Source: Candidatus Proelusimicrobium excrementi
GTDB taxonomy: Bacteria; Elusimicrobiota; Elusimicrobia; Elusimicrobiales; Elusimicrobiaceae
Reading direction: 5' to 3'
Assembly: GCA_934643455.1 (NCBI GenBank)
Contig: CAKUBV010000001.1
Coordinates: 331,946 to 395,945, forward strand
Length of the DNA: 64,000 nucleotides
In this document: piece by piece, positions 41,958-51,829 of the stretch
Numbering within the stretch: position 1 is the stretch's first letter
How the letters are laid out: every line of letters starts with the position of its first letter
The notes under the pieces: generated by a model
Database searches by the model: none
Seen by the model: only the letters and a program-made list of their open reading frames with translations
What the model was told of the DNA's origin: nothing
Made by a program: the position numbers and the translations under genes

Positions 41958-44900
41958 TTAATTGCCCGCGTTCTGCGGCTGTAAGCCATGCGTTCCTACG
42001 GAATTAAGGTTGTAAGGCGAAACGCTTAAAGAAGGAACGCTGAAGTCAAATGACGGCGTAAACGAAGGAACCTGTAAGAACGAAGGGGTATCCGTGCGAT
42101 TAAGCCAATTATTTGTTATTGAGTAAGGGAACGTTAAGGCCGCACCGTGTTTGATCGGGGCAAAGAATTTGCCGTTTAATACGCCCGAACCTTTACCGTA
42201 TAACAAGCCCGTACCTAAAAGGACCGTAGCCGGTATCCATATATTATCCTGCAAGGCCTTGGTTTTGCTTGTATTTTCAGGGTCTTTTTCAACTTCTTTA
42301 TCGGCAAAGTAGTTATGGGCCACAGGCACTACGGACATACCTATATGAACAGCGGGGTAAGCCACTTTCCAATCCGTAAGTACGCCTTTGCCTGCACCGG
42401 CGCGCATAAGGTTATATTCGCCGGTCATCAAGATACCGTTGGTGGTGTTTGCAAAACCCGCGCCGATTAAGGCCATGCCTGCGGCGAAAGTCCAAGGATC
42501 GTTTTCAACGGCCAGCAAACCGGTACCCATAGCGGCAGAACCTAAAGAAAGGCCAATAATCTTTCTGTATGTAGCGGGGTTCTCTCCGCCCAAAGCCCTA
42601 ATAAGCGGCTTGGAGTAATATCTTACGGCGAACTGCGGCAGAGCCAAAGCCGTTGTGGCTATTACAGGACGCCAAGTTTCACTTCCGACGTGAACAGGGC
42701 TGTCCTCATTGCGCAGGTAAGCGTTAGCCTCGCTTTGGCTGTACTTATTGAACATTGAAGCTTCCACGCCCAAGGCGCCGAATCCCGCAAAGGTTAAAGG
42801 AAGAACTTCTTTCCTGAACATAACTTTCGCTGAACTTACAGATTCTTTAAGTACGCCGAAAGTAGGCCTGTAGAAATAATTGTTAAAGCCGGTTGCGAAT
42901 TTGGAAGAACCAAGCCAACTCATAGGTTTTACGGACTGGCTCATTTGATATCCCTGTACCGCACCGATTTCTTTAGAGAAATGCGCCGTATGGAATTTAT
43001 AGAGTATAAGCCCGGTTAAACCCAATAATACGGGGTTGGAAACTGAAAAGTCCGTATGTTTATGGAGCAGCGGTCCGCCTTTTTCGTCAAGTATTGCCTG
43101 ACCTTTGGCCAATTTAAGTTTGCCGTCCGCGTAAACGTCATTGCCTTGATAGGTAAGCGGAGTGCCGTTAACGGTGCCGTCATCGGTATAATACCTGGGG
43201 CTCCATTTATCCCAAAGCTGGAATCCGACGGGGGGCAAAATCATAAGGAAAGAGCCGGCATTTTTGTACATCATACCGGTCAAAAGACCGCCGCCGCCGC
43301 CCATTTCTTTCATAAGCGGGTTAAAAGAAGCCCTGGTCAACGAAGAAGCCAACCCGATGAAAGAAGCGCTTAACAAAAGCGGAGTCAAGGAAGGTTTATT
43401 AGGGTTATAGATATTAGCGTCGTTCAAACCGCTGAATCCGCTGCCGGTAGATATCGCCAAAGAGGCGGCGGACAACCCAAGGGACGTCATCATCATGTTG
43501 GCCGAGCCGAATCTCTTTACGAACGGAGCCCAGAAGGGTGAAAGGAAGCTGGGCAAATAAGGCAGGGCAACCGTAATCAAGGTTTCCTGAGTATTAGTCA
43601 TTTCCGGATAATTTTGTCTTAAGGGGCCGATTAACCCGGTAGAAGCCGCGCTCAGGGAAAGCACTTGCAGTAAATATAAAGTGTTTACTTTATCTCTTGA
43701 AGCCGTAATACTGATGCCTAAAGGATTATTGAAAGTGCCCGCTTTGGCGTAACTGGTAAATACGCCGAGCTGGCCTTTAGGTATGGCGAAGGAATAAGGT
43801 CTGTCAAAAGAAATTAAGTTCCCGGCTTTGTTTCTGGCAAGGAAAGAGAGAGAGTTATTATCGTTTACCAATACTCTTACGCCGTCAAACTCGGAAGAAG
43901 TTATAAGCCTGATGGGCGTCTGTATATTTCTGCCGGAAGCCGCGTCTTTTACCCAAACGCTGCCGGTGCCGGAGAACATCTTGCTTTTACTGCTTAAGAG
44001 GTTTTTGCCCCAAGAAGTAAATCTTCCCCAAGTGCTTGTCTGTTCCGGCAGGAATTTTAAAGTAAGCGGTTCGCTGCGGCCGAGTGTCAATCTGGCCAAA
44101 TCGGCGAAGCTGCCCTTATCCAAACCGATTTTAAAATAAGAGGGATCGGCTATAACGCCTCCGCGTCCGAAAGAGAGTTTAAAGGTGGAAGCGTCACTGC
44201 CGGTTATAAGGACATTGTCAATATCCTGCACCTTTATGCCTGAAATATGTTTTTTGCTCCAAGGCCAGAAGCGAGTGCCGCTAAGGGTAACGTCAACCGG
44301 CAAAGGATCCGCTTCGGTAACACCCACAGCACCCCTGGTCCACAGGCCAACGGTTCCTTCGGCTCCGCCGGCCGCGCTTAAAGGCCTTGCAAGCCAGTTG
44401 AAAGAAGAACCGGCGGCGGTTGAAGCCGTAGCATTAGGAGCCGTAAGCCTAAAGTTTTTCAAATCATAGCCGAAGTTAAGCCCCGCTTCCAAAGAATATC
44501 CGGAATATTTCCCGTTGCGGAAAGCATTCTGCGTCGCGGAAGAAAGATAAGAGCTGTATGAACGACCAAACCCAACACCGAATTTATTCGGAGAGCTGGC
44601 AAGTCTGTATTTATTAAAGAACCCTCTGCTCAGATATGAATTTCTTGCATTTTCATTGGCGGCGGCAAGAGTTCTTTCCACGTTTAAAATCTCGCTTATT
44701 CTTCCAGGTTCGCCGGCGGTTGCCGCCAAAGCGGCGGTTCTGTCAACCACAAGCCCGCCCTTGGCAGCGTCATAGGTTACGGTGCCCAAAACTTTCGCCG
44801 TAGTCGTATTTGCCGCGCCGGCGCCTTTGATAGCGGGCAGAGCTTCAGCGGTATATAAATGCCTTTGCCCCAAGACAACGCTTGCCATGGCGCCTTTCAT

Positions 44901-46727
44901 CCTGCCGGAAAAAGATCTTAAAGCAGTTCTTGCGGAGACATAAGGTTTAATCTTTGAAGCCTGCGAGATAATTTTGCTGGTTCTTAACGCAGGATTGGAA
45001 ATTTTGGAAAGCTGGATAACCGTAAAAGTGGCCCTTCCCAAAGAATAAGCGCTGCGGGCAAGTTTTAACAAGTCAAAAGTCGCCCAAACCATAAAGGCGA
45101 TATCTACCGCACAGCCCAATCTTTGAAAATATCCCAAATTTACGCGGCGGGAGCGTTTTGCCTTCATTTTATCCGCGCCGTATACGGCATATTCGCCGAT
45201 TTTACCCTTTATGGAAGGATATTTATTGATTAACGCCGTATCAAGGCTGCCTTCCTGCGCGTCAGATAAGTCCGCCATATTCATATTTACAACTTTCAAA
45301 GCCATTAAAGCCGCGGCGGAAAGGCCGGATTCTCTTGAGTTTTTGCTTTCGGCGGGGCTTACTTTGCCGGTCAAAAGCGCGCCGGCCAGGAAAGGCATAA
45401 TCGGTGCTTTATTGTCAAAGCTGTATTTTTTTAACAAAGCCAAACTGCGGGGGGAACCTTCCTCTCCCAAAAGTTTGGCTACGTCCATAAAAGCGTTGTA
45501 ATAAGTAACATTGCTCGCGCTTGCATACTGCGCGCCTTTTGAAGCTTTACCGCGCAAATATTGCCCTTGGGTGTTGTTAATCGCATTTACGCCGTATTCC
45601 GCGGAGAACATCTCCCACACGCTGTCGCCTGTGCCTTCAACCGCAGTGTAATGAGCTAAAAGATTGTCTACGGCCGAATACTGTTTAGCGCCCAAGAGTG
45701 AACCTACGCCCGCCTGCAGCATATAAGGGAAAGCCGCTGTTTCGGTGCTTTTCTTAACCAAGCCTACCACCGCGTTTACATAAGCGGAGGGATAGACGGG
45801 GGCCGTAATTCCGCCTATCATTATCATATTTATATTATCTTGGAGAACTCTTGCGGCTGTTTTGCTTTGTTGGTTTTTGGTTTTGGAAGAACTTAATATG
45901 GAAACATCAAATACTTTATCTAAATTTAAATTGTTGATGCGGTTTACCGCGTAATTGTGAATGGCTTGTTTTTCCGCTTCGTTAATAACCGCTTTTCCGT
46001 TTAACTTCAAATTGATTAAAAGAGTTAAAGCTTCAAAATCCATATTAACGCCGTAAGCCTTTACATATTCCCTTAAAACCTGATAGGCCGATTCGTTAAC
46101 TTTCCTTTCATTGGCTTTATACCAGTTAAGTTCTTTTTGGGCTATGGTTTTATATTCGCCGTACATCTGTTTGGCGGGGAATTGCTGTTTTAACAAAGAG
46201 ACAAGTTCGTTGACGGAGTAATTATTTTCTTTTGCGTAAGCGGCTGCTTCTTTTTTAATATGTTCATCATAAGCTTTTTGAAATTCTTTAAAAGGCATGG
46301 GTGAACGTTTCGCATAAAAGAAAGCCAAGAAGCTCTTAAGTTCGTAGGTGAGTTTGCCTACCGCGTTTACGCCTTTAATACCGACATATATATTGGCCTG
46401 CATGGCATTGCCGTGATATTTGGAGTTGGCCGCAGTCCTTAAAGAGGATATCTGCCTTGCTAAAGGTTTTATTATATCTTTTTGTCTTTGAACATTTTTT
46501 CTTAAAACTTCTTCATATTGATTTGCGGAAATATTGCTGGTGAGATAAGCATTATCCAGTTTGGCGTCAATATCAGGCGAGGAAGAACTAAATTCTGCGG
46601 CATTTCCCGAAGATGCGCCCGCCGCAGAAGCCGAAGCAAAAACAGGCGAGCCGCTCTGGAAAATCAGAACGCCGGAAAGTATTAAAGACAAAGACTTCAC
46701 ACCGAGATTGCAAATATTTTTTTTCAT
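41958..46727 (-). CDS. Giant secreted/membrane protein 2: soluble helical domain plus MFS-like domain
   Basis: 1589 residues from the ATG at 46727 (GGTGA eight bases ahead; ATG/GTG codons upstream at 46742 are alternatives). Signal peptide SLSLILSGVLIFQSGSPVFA, then roughly 1000 helical residues with MPFLAGALL, IGEYAVYG and a hydrophobic patch AFMVWATFDLLKL. From about residue 1010 a 12-segment MFS-like domain starts. LPYLPSFLSPFWAPFVKRFGSANM lies at the motif A position, and LTRASFNPLMKEMGGGGGLL and a long loop SPRYYTDDGTV are shared with giant 3. The two are tandem duplicates; giant 1 is more distant. Probably inserted in the inner membrane with a large periplasmic part. No known family recognised; role unknown. 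Confidence 0.8.
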   Translation of the reverse strand: MKKNICNLGVKSLSLILSGVLIFQSGSPVFASASAAGASSGNAAEFSSSSPDIDAKLDNAYLTSNISANQYEEVLRKNVQRQKDIIKPLARQISSLRTAANSKYHGNAMQANIYVGIKGVNAVGKLTYELKSFLAFFYAKRSPMPFKEFQKAYDEHIKKEAAAYAKENNYSVNELVSLLKQQFPAKQMYGEYKTIAQKELNWYKANERKVNESAYQVLREYVKAYGVNMDFEALTLLINLKLNGKAVINEAEKQAIHNYAVNRINNLNLDKVFDVSILSSSKTKNQQSKTAARVLQDNINMIMIGGITAPVYPSAYVNAVVGLVKKSTETAAFPYMLQAGVGSLLGAKQYSAVDNLLAHYTAVEGTGDSVWEMFSAEYGVNAINNTQGQYLRGKASKGAQYASASNVTYYNAFMDVAKLLGEEGSPRSLALLKKYSFDNKAPIMPFLAGALLTGKVSPAESKNSRESGLSAAALMALKVVNMNMADLSDAQEGSLDTALINKYPSIKGKIGEYAVYGADKMKAKRSRRVNLGYFQRLGCAVDIAFMVWATFDLLKLARSAYSLGRATFTVIQLSKISNPALRTSKIISQASKIKPYVSARTALRSFSGRMKGAMASVVLGQRHLYTAEALPAIKGAGAANTTTAKVLGTVTYDAAKGGLVVDRTAALAATAGEPGRISEILNVERTLAAANENARNSYLSRGFFNKYRLASSPNKFGVGFGRSYSSYLSSATQNAFRNGKYSGYSLEAGLNFGYDLKNFRLTAPNATASTAAGSSFNWLARPLSAAGGAEGTVGLWTRGAVGVTEADPLPVDVTLSGTRFWPWSKKHISGIKVQDIDNVLITGSDASTFKLSFGRGGVIADPSYFKIGLDKGSFADLARLTLGRSEPLTLKFLPEQTSTWGRFTSWGKNLLSSKSKMFSGTGSVWVKDAASGRNIQTPIRLITSSEFDGVRVLVNDNNSLSFLARNKAGNLISFDRPYSFAIPKGQLGVFTSYAKAGTFNNPLGISITASRDKVNTLYLLQVLSLSAASTGLIGPLRQNYPEMTNTQETLITVALPYLPSFLSPFWAPFVKRFGSANMMMTSLGLSAASLAISTGSGFSGLNDANIYNPNKPSLTPLLLSASFIGLASSLTRASFNPLMKEMGGGGGLLTGMMYKNAGSFLMILPPVGFQLWDKWSPRYYTDDGTVNGTPLTYQGNDVYADGKLKLAKGQAILDEKGGPLLHKHTDFSVSNPVLLGLTGLILYKFHTAHFSKEIGAVQGYQMSQSVKPMSWLGSSKFATGFNNYFYRPTFGVLKESVSSAKVMFRKEVLPLTFAGFGALGVEASMFNKYSQSEANAYLRNEDSPVHVGSETWRPVIATTALALPQFAVRYYSKPLIRALGGENPATYRKIIGLSLGSAAMGTGLLAVENDPWTFAAGMALIGAGFANTTNGILMTGEYNLMRAGAGKGVLTDWKVAYPAVHIGMSVVPVAHNYFADKEVEKDPENTSKTKALQDNIWIPATVLLGTGLLYGKGSGVLNGKFFAPIKHGAALTFPYSITNNWLNRTDTPSFLQVPSFTPSFDFSVPSLSVSPYNLNSVGTHGLQPQNAGN

Positions 46728-46786
46728 AATGTTCATCACCATTTTTATAACGAAAAATATAATAAAAATTTATACTCCTTACTAGT

Positions 46787-46815
46787 ATTATATCAGCAAC
46801 AAGTTTTTAACACAA
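46787..46815 (-). promoter_or_regulatory. Promoter of giant gene 2 (TTGTGT-17-TATAAT)
   Basis: On the minus strand TTGTGT (46815-46810) and TATAAT (46792-46787) are 17 bases apart, 60 bases before the start codon. Confidence 0.7.
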
Positions 46816-46840
46816 GAGAATTTGGGCCCAAACGGTTTTA

Positions 46841-46854
46841 GGTCTAAAGTCCTA
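46841..46854 (-). promoter_or_regulatory. TAGGACTTTAGACC motif upstream of giant gene 2
   Basis: Exact copy of the motif at 3346-3359, in the same orientation relative to its gene, with its TAGGACTTT half ending 30 bases before the -35 box. The wider form TAGGACTTTAGACCTA has TAGG/CCTA dyad ends. Confidence 0.55.
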
Positions 46855-46902
46855 TTCTCTGCACGTGCAAAGCGGAACTCCCGCAAAACATCCCGGAAAC
46901 AT

Positions 46903-46941
46903 TAAAAAATATCCCCCGCATAAAAGAGGGGGATATTTTTA
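46903..46941 (-). terminator. Terminator of giant gene 3
   Basis: AAAAATATCCCCC pairs with GGGGGATATTTTT around a ten-base loop. Confidence 0.9.
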
Positions 46942-46958
46942 TAAGGAAATACATATAT

Positions 46959-49900
46959 TTATTCTTCTTTCGAAGCCGCCGGCTCCGGCTCTTCCGTCAG
47001 GACATCAGCCAAGTTCTGCGTTTTCATCAGGTTCGCGGAGGGCGTCAATCCCGGCGCGACGCCGTAAGCGGGCGAGAACAAACCGTTTGAACGCCAATTA
47101 TCAAACATTGCGGAAGGAGTGCCGACCGTAAACCTGGTAAGTCCGGCAAGGCCCGCAGGCACTTTGAAAGAGCGGTTAAAGTGCAGCAGGTTTGCGCCTT
47201 TTGCGTAGAATAAGGCCGAACCGCCCAAAGTCAGGGCCGGTATCCAAATATTATTCTGCAAGGCCTCGTTTTTGCTGAGGTTCGGATCAGACTGAAGCTG
47301 AGCGTCCGCCGCACCGCTGTAAAGTTTGGGGAATATGGCCATACCGATATGAACGCCGGGGTAAGCCACTTTGTAGCCGGTAATCATACTCTGCGTGGCT
47401 TTTGCGGCTTTAAGGTTGTATTCGCCTATCTTCAAAAGGCCGTTGGTGGTATTTGAAAAACCTATGCCCACCAAAGCCATGCCGGGTATAAACGTCGCTA
47501 TATTGTCTTCCGTCGCCAATAAAGCGGTACCTGCGCCCGCGCTTATCAGGGAAGCGCCGATAAGCCTCTTATAAGTTTCGGGGTTGCCGTCGCCGCCGAA
47601 CAGTTTCAATATCGGCTTGGATTTAAGCCTTGTAAGGAAGGGCGGTATGGTAAGGGCCAAGGTCGCGACTACGGGTTTTACCGCGGCGTTCTCAATATAA
47701 TGCCCCGTATATTTATTGGATTCCGCCTGACTGTAATTATACAGCAGCGAAGACTCCACGCCCAAAGCCGCCGTAGAGGCCAAAGCCACCGGCCATACGG
47801 CTTTATGGCCAAGCACTTTAGTGGCGTTCCAAGTTTCGGCCAAAGTGCCGGCCACCGGCCTGTAAACCCTGTTAAAGCCGTTTGCAAAGGCACCGCTCCC
47901 GCCAAGCCCTTTGGCGAAGGAGGACATCGTATAACCTTCCACCTTGCCTATGTGGGTAGGCATACGCGCCGTTTGGAACTTATAGAAAACGCCCGCGGTT
48001 ATAGCCAAAAGGAAAGGATTGTACAATGAGAAATCCGTATGCGAATGCAAAATTTTATCGCCTTTATCGTTAAGCAGATAATTGCCGGCCTCATCGGTAT
48101 AATATCTTGGGGACGCCATATCCCATAAGGATGCGCCCAAAGTCGGCGCGAGCATGGCAAATGAGCTTAAATTCTTAAAAGCCATACCTTTAAGCAGGCC
48201 TGCGCCGCCGCCCATTTTATCCATAAGAGGGTTAAAAGAAGCCCTCGTTATGGAAGAAGACAATCCTATTAAAGTTCCGCTGATTAAAAGCGGCGTAATA
48301 GAAGGCTTGTTAGGGTTCATGGCGTTAACGTCGCCGAAACCGTTAAAACCGGAAAGCATCGGTATGGTAAGCGACGCGCCGGCCAAGCCAAGGCTTGCTT
48401 TCACCATATTGGCCGAACCGTATCTCTTTACGAACGGGGCCCAGAAGGGGGAAAGGAAGCTTGACGCGTACGGCAGCACTATTGAAATCAAAGCCACGTC
48501 CGTATTGGAAATATCGGGGTAATTCTGCCTTAACGGGCCGACCAAGCTGGTGGAAGCCGCGCTGAGGGAGAGAAACTGCACCGCAAACAGGGTGTTAAGT
48601 TTGTTCTTGGCCCCGGTAAGAGAAAGATTAAACGGATTGTTGAAACTGCCCTGTGAAGCGTATTTCACAAAATTGTTCAGCTGTCCTTTGGGCAGAGCCA
48701 AAGTATAAGGAACGGAAAAATCCGTCATAACGCCGGCGGAGTTCCTGCCGAGCAGAGAAAGCGTATTATTCTCCCTCACCACCATTTGCATTCCGTCAAA
48801 GCGTTTGGGGGTTGAAAGTTTTATGGAAGTGGGGCGCAGGAAACCGCCTTCTTCCACCAAAACGCTGCCGGTTCCGGGGAAAAGGCCCTTTTTGCCGCGG
48901 AAAGTATTGGAAAACCAATTTGAAGTTCTGCCCCAAAAGCCGGCGGGCTCGCCCATAAATTTAACATTTAAAGGGGTGGATCCTTCGCGCGACATTCTGG
49001 CCAAATCCATAAAGCTGGCGTCGTCAATGCCTATTTTGAAATAGGACGGGTCTATCAACTTTCTTTCAGAAGCCATTGAAAGGCGGATTTCGTCCTGACC
49101 CGTCAGCAGCACGTTTGTAACCTCATTGGATTTAATAGTCGGTATTTTGCTTTCAATCGTAATATTTACCGGCAAAGGTTCGGCGGGCGCGCCTACTGAA
49201 CTTCTGTGATAAAGTTCCAAAGAACCCGGAGTGGCGGAAGTGCCCAAAGGCCTGGCCAAATATTCCACGCCGCCCGTCGCTCTGCCCGGAAGAGAAGCCG
49301 GCTTAAAGCCGCGGGGGAGTCTCATAGTATTGGCAAAATCAATGCCCGCGCCAAGGGAATAAGAATCAATTCCGGCAGTTGCGAAAGCTTCTTTGGTTGA
49401 AGCGGAAAGATATCCTCTGTAAGATCTGTATTTGTCAAGGAAGCCTCTGGCGGCGTAATTTTCCTGCGCGGAAGCCGCGGCGGCGTCTAAAGCCTTTCTC
49501 GTATTTAATATATCCGTAACTCTGCCGGGATTTCCGGCGGAAGCCCTGTAGGCTTCCACGGCGTTTATCGTATATCCGCCTTTTGCGGCGTCAAAAGTCG
49601 CCGTCGCCAAAGTTTTGGCTACGGTAGTGCCCTCAAGCCCCGCACCGGCTATCTTAGGCAAAGGCGCGGAAGTGTATAAAGCCCTTTGGGAAAGGACTAT
49701 CGGCTCCATTCCGTTCTTGACGCGAGTCATAAATTTAGTCATGGAAGAACCGGCGGAAGCGTATTTCCTTAAATGAGGCAAATGGCGGGTTATATAAGCC
49801 ATACGCTGGGCCGGCGCGCCTATTCTGGAAAGTTTAAACGCGGAATACGCGCCTCTGCCCAAAGAATATACGCCTTTGCCCAATTTCGCCAAATCCCAGG

Positions 49901-51752
49901 CGCACCAAACCAAAATGCCGATATCAAGAACATTGCCGCCTATCTTAGCGTACTTATAAAAATTAAGGCTGCTTTCTTTAGCGGCGTATCTGGCGTCGTC
50001 TACTACGGCGTATTTGCCGAGCATATTGTTTTTTATTTCATTTCTGTACTGTTTAAGCAAAGCTGAGTCTATAAAAGATTCCTGTTTTACGGTAATGTCG
50101 CCCAATCTCTCATTAATAAGATTTACCGCTATATAAGCATTGGCCGATAACCCCGAAGCCGCCGTATTATCTTTAAATCTTTTGATGTTTGAAGATATCT
50201 CCGCTTTGTTTCTTGCGGCTTGCTCCGCGGTTACCGTCATCACTCTGCCGCCGGAAGTAAACTCCTGCTCGCCCGCTCTGATTTCGCGCAGTGGGCCTCT
50301 GTAATTTTCCGCGCCCGCTTTACCGCCGATTAAAGCGCCGGCGACAAAAGGCTTAATTCCTCCGCAGCGCGGACTGAAAGTATCTTTAAAATTGAAATCC
50401 AAAGTCATGGCGCATTGATCTACGCCGTAAGTTTTCAGCAAGTTCAAAGCTTCTTGGCCGCCGTCTTCGGCGAGCATTAAGGCTATGTCGGTAAAAGCGT
50501 TGGCTATGGTGCCGTCTTCAAGTTGGTATTGCGCTATTGAAGAAGCCCCGTTCAAATACTTGCCGTTCATCATTTGGATATTGTCCACCCAAGCGGCTAT
50601 ACTCAGCAAATCAGGCGCTTCCACAACTTTTTCTTTATTCGTGAAATACCTTAAGATATCGCCGATGGTAACATAATCTTTCGAGGCCAGCAAAGCCGAT
50701 ACCGCCGTAATTAAGATATGGGGGAAAAAGAGGGGGTTTTCCTCGCAGGAATAAACGGCCTCTTTAATCGCAGCTCCGCCGCCGTCGCCCGGCCTTGAAA
50801 GATTCGCAATAACGGTCATGGCGGAAATATATGCGTTTATATTTTGCGTTTGCAGCGAAATAGGCTTATGCAGCTGGTTTAAAGCCAAGGAACGCATTAC
50901 ATTTTTTTCCTCGTCGTTTAACAAGTCTTCCCCGTTATAATTCATGGGAATGAACAGAGGAACAGTATCCAACAAAATATAGCCTATTTCCGGCCTGGGA
51001 TTCTTTTTGTAAATTCCAAACAAAGCGCGCACTTTGCTTTGTACGTTTTTAAATATTCCCCGGTCTTCCGCGTCAATTGCGGCGGCGACCTCGGCCTGAT
51101 ATTGCGCAAAAGCCGTTTTAGATTTTGCAAGTTCCGCTTTTCTCAGCCTTTCAGCTTCGCGTTGCGCATTCTCAAACCAAGAATTAAGATTTGCGGTTTC
51201 GGACTCTTTCCAAGCGGATATGTCTTCCTGCGGATACTCGCCGCTTAAGGCGTATTTTTCCGCCTCCATGTTTATTTTGAGCAGCGTTTGTTTTTTGAAA
51301 GTTTCGTTTTCCTTCTTGATTGCAGCCGCCTGAGAATTGACGGTTTTGGTATATTCTGCCAGGAATTGTTCATACTCGGAAGGCGCGGCCTGAGATACCT
51401 CCCCCGGGTCGTCCTTTCCGTCCGGGGCAGAATTGCGTCCGAAGAGCAGTTCATGGCTTATGTTATTGGCTTGCTTCCAGGCGGGATTATCAAAATACGG
51501 GGGCCTGGCAAGGGCAGGAACGGGCCTCACAACACGGGTATTATCGGCGGGGGCAACCATTTGATTTAATTTATTGTCAATTTTCCGCCAGCCGTCGCCG
51601 AAACTAATAATTTTCATATCGCCGGAAATCCGCGCCCCGCCTCCGCGCTTTTTCGCCTGAGCGTAAGCCGGTGCGGTACATTCAAAACACATGACCGCAC
51701 TTAATGCCAAACAAACAATCTTCATAGTAAATTCAGTTGGTTTCTTGGTCAT
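46959..51752 (-). CDS. Giant secreted/membrane protein 3: soluble helical domain plus MFS-like domain
   Basis: 1597 residues from ATG 51752 (GGGTGA leader like giant 2; upstream ATG codons are alternatives). Signal peptide VCLALSAVMCFECTAPAYAQ. Residues about 60-85 carry VAPADNTRVVRPVPALARP, which matches the C-terminus of the secreted protein at 3447. A charged coiled-coil region (about 120-230) follows, then the helical body with KPFVAGALIGG, LGKYAVVD and LVWCAWDLAKL. The last 530 residues form the MFS-like membrane domain with FLSPFWAPFVKRYGSANM, ITRASFNPLMDKMGGGAGLL and SPRYYTDEAG, nearly the same as giant 2. Ends in an acidic tail EEPEPAASKEE. Function unknown. Confidence 0.8.
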   Translation of the reverse strand: MTKKPTEFTMKIVCLALSAVMCFECTAPAYAQAKKRGGGARISGDMKIISFGDGWRKIDNKLNQMVAPADNTRVVRPVPALARPPYFDNPAWKQANNISHELLFGRNSAPDGKDDPGEVSQAAPSEYEQFLAEYTKTVNSQAAAIKKENETFKKQTLLKINMEAEKYALSGEYPQEDISAWKESETANLNSWFENAQREAERLRKAELAKSKTAFAQYQAEVAAAIDAEDRGIFKNVQSKVRALFGIYKKNPRPEIGYILLDTVPLFIPMNYNGEDLLNDEEKNVMRSLALNQLHKPISLQTQNINAYISAMTVIANLSRPGDGGGAAIKEAVYSCEENPLFFPHILITAVSALLASKDYVTIGDILRYFTNKEKVVEAPDLLSIAAWVDNIQMMNGKYLNGASSIAQYQLEDGTIANAFTDIALMLAEDGGQEALNLLKTYGVDQCAMTLDFNFKDTFSPRCGGIKPFVAGALIGGKAGAENYRGPLREIRAGEQEFTSGGRVMTVTAEQAARNKAEISSNIKRFKDNTAASGLSANAYIAVNLINERLGDITVKQESFIDSALLKQYRNEIKNNMLGKYAVVDDARYAAKESSLNFYKYAKIGGNVLDIGILVWCAWDLAKLGKGVYSLGRGAYSAFKLSRIGAPAQRMAYITRHLPHLRKYASAGSSMTKFMTRVKNGMEPIVLSQRALYTSAPLPKIAGAGLEGTTVAKTLATATFDAAKGGYTINAVEAYRASAGNPGRVTDILNTRKALDAAAASAQENYAARGFLDKYRSYRGYLSASTKEAFATAGIDSYSLGAGIDFANTMRLPRGFKPASLPGRATGGVEYLARPLGTSATPGSLELYHRSSVGAPAEPLPVNITIESKIPTIKSNEVTNVLLTGQDEIRLSMASERKLIDPSYFKIGIDDASFMDLARMSREGSTPLNVKFMGEPAGFWGRTSNWFSNTFRGKKGLFPGTGSVLVEEGGFLRPTSIKLSTPKRFDGMQMVVRENNTLSLLGRNSAGVMTDFSVPYTLALPKGQLNNFVKYASQGSFNNPFNLSLTGAKNKLNTLFAVQFLSLSAASTSLVGPLRQNYPDISNTDVALISIVLPYASSFLSPFWAPFVKRYGSANMVKASLGLAGASLTIPMLSGFNGFGDVNAMNPNKPSITPLLISGTLIGLSSSITRASFNPLMDKMGGGAGLLKGMAFKNLSSFAMLAPTLGASLWDMASPRYYTDEAGNYLLNDKGDKILHSHTDFSLYNPFLLAITAGVFYKFQTARMPTHIGKVEGYTMSSFAKGLGGSGAFANGFNRVYRPVAGTLAETWNATKVLGHKAVWPVALASTAALGVESSLLYNYSQAESNKYTGHYIENAAVKPVVATLALTIPPFLTRLKSKPILKLFGGDGNPETYKRLIGASLISAGAGTALLATEDNIATFIPGMALVGIGFSNTTNGLLKIGEYNLKAAKATQSMITGYKVAYPGVHIGMAIFPKLYSGAADAQLQSDPNLSKNEALQNNIWIPALTLGGSALFYAKGANLLHFNRSFKVPAGLAGLTRFTVGTPSAMFDNWRSNGLFSPAYGVAPGLTPSANLMKTQNLADVLTEEPEPAASKEE

Positions 51753-51798
51753 AATCATCACCCGTGTATAAATAATAAAATAAGATAGTCCTATCTAT

Positions 51799-51827
51799 AT
51801 TTTAACAGAGGGGGAAGTTTTCCTCAA
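51799..51827 (-). promoter_or_regulatory. Promoter of giant gene 3 (TTGAGG-17-TAAAAT)
   Basis: On the minus strand TTGAGG (51827-51822) and TAAAAT (51804-51799) are 17 bases apart. GATAGTCCTATC, a near palindrome, lies at 51783-51794 between -10 and the start. Confidence 0.55.
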
Positions 51828-51829
51828 GT

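Noticed and set aside
46865..47131. Plus-strand 88-codon frame across the giant gene 3 terminator
   Set aside because: Runs through a strong terminator and antisense to the giant gene; no ribosome site.
42388..50066. Several 70-120-codon plus-strand open frames opposite giants 2 and 3
   Set aside because: Antisense shadows of high-GC3 genes; no start signals and odd composition.
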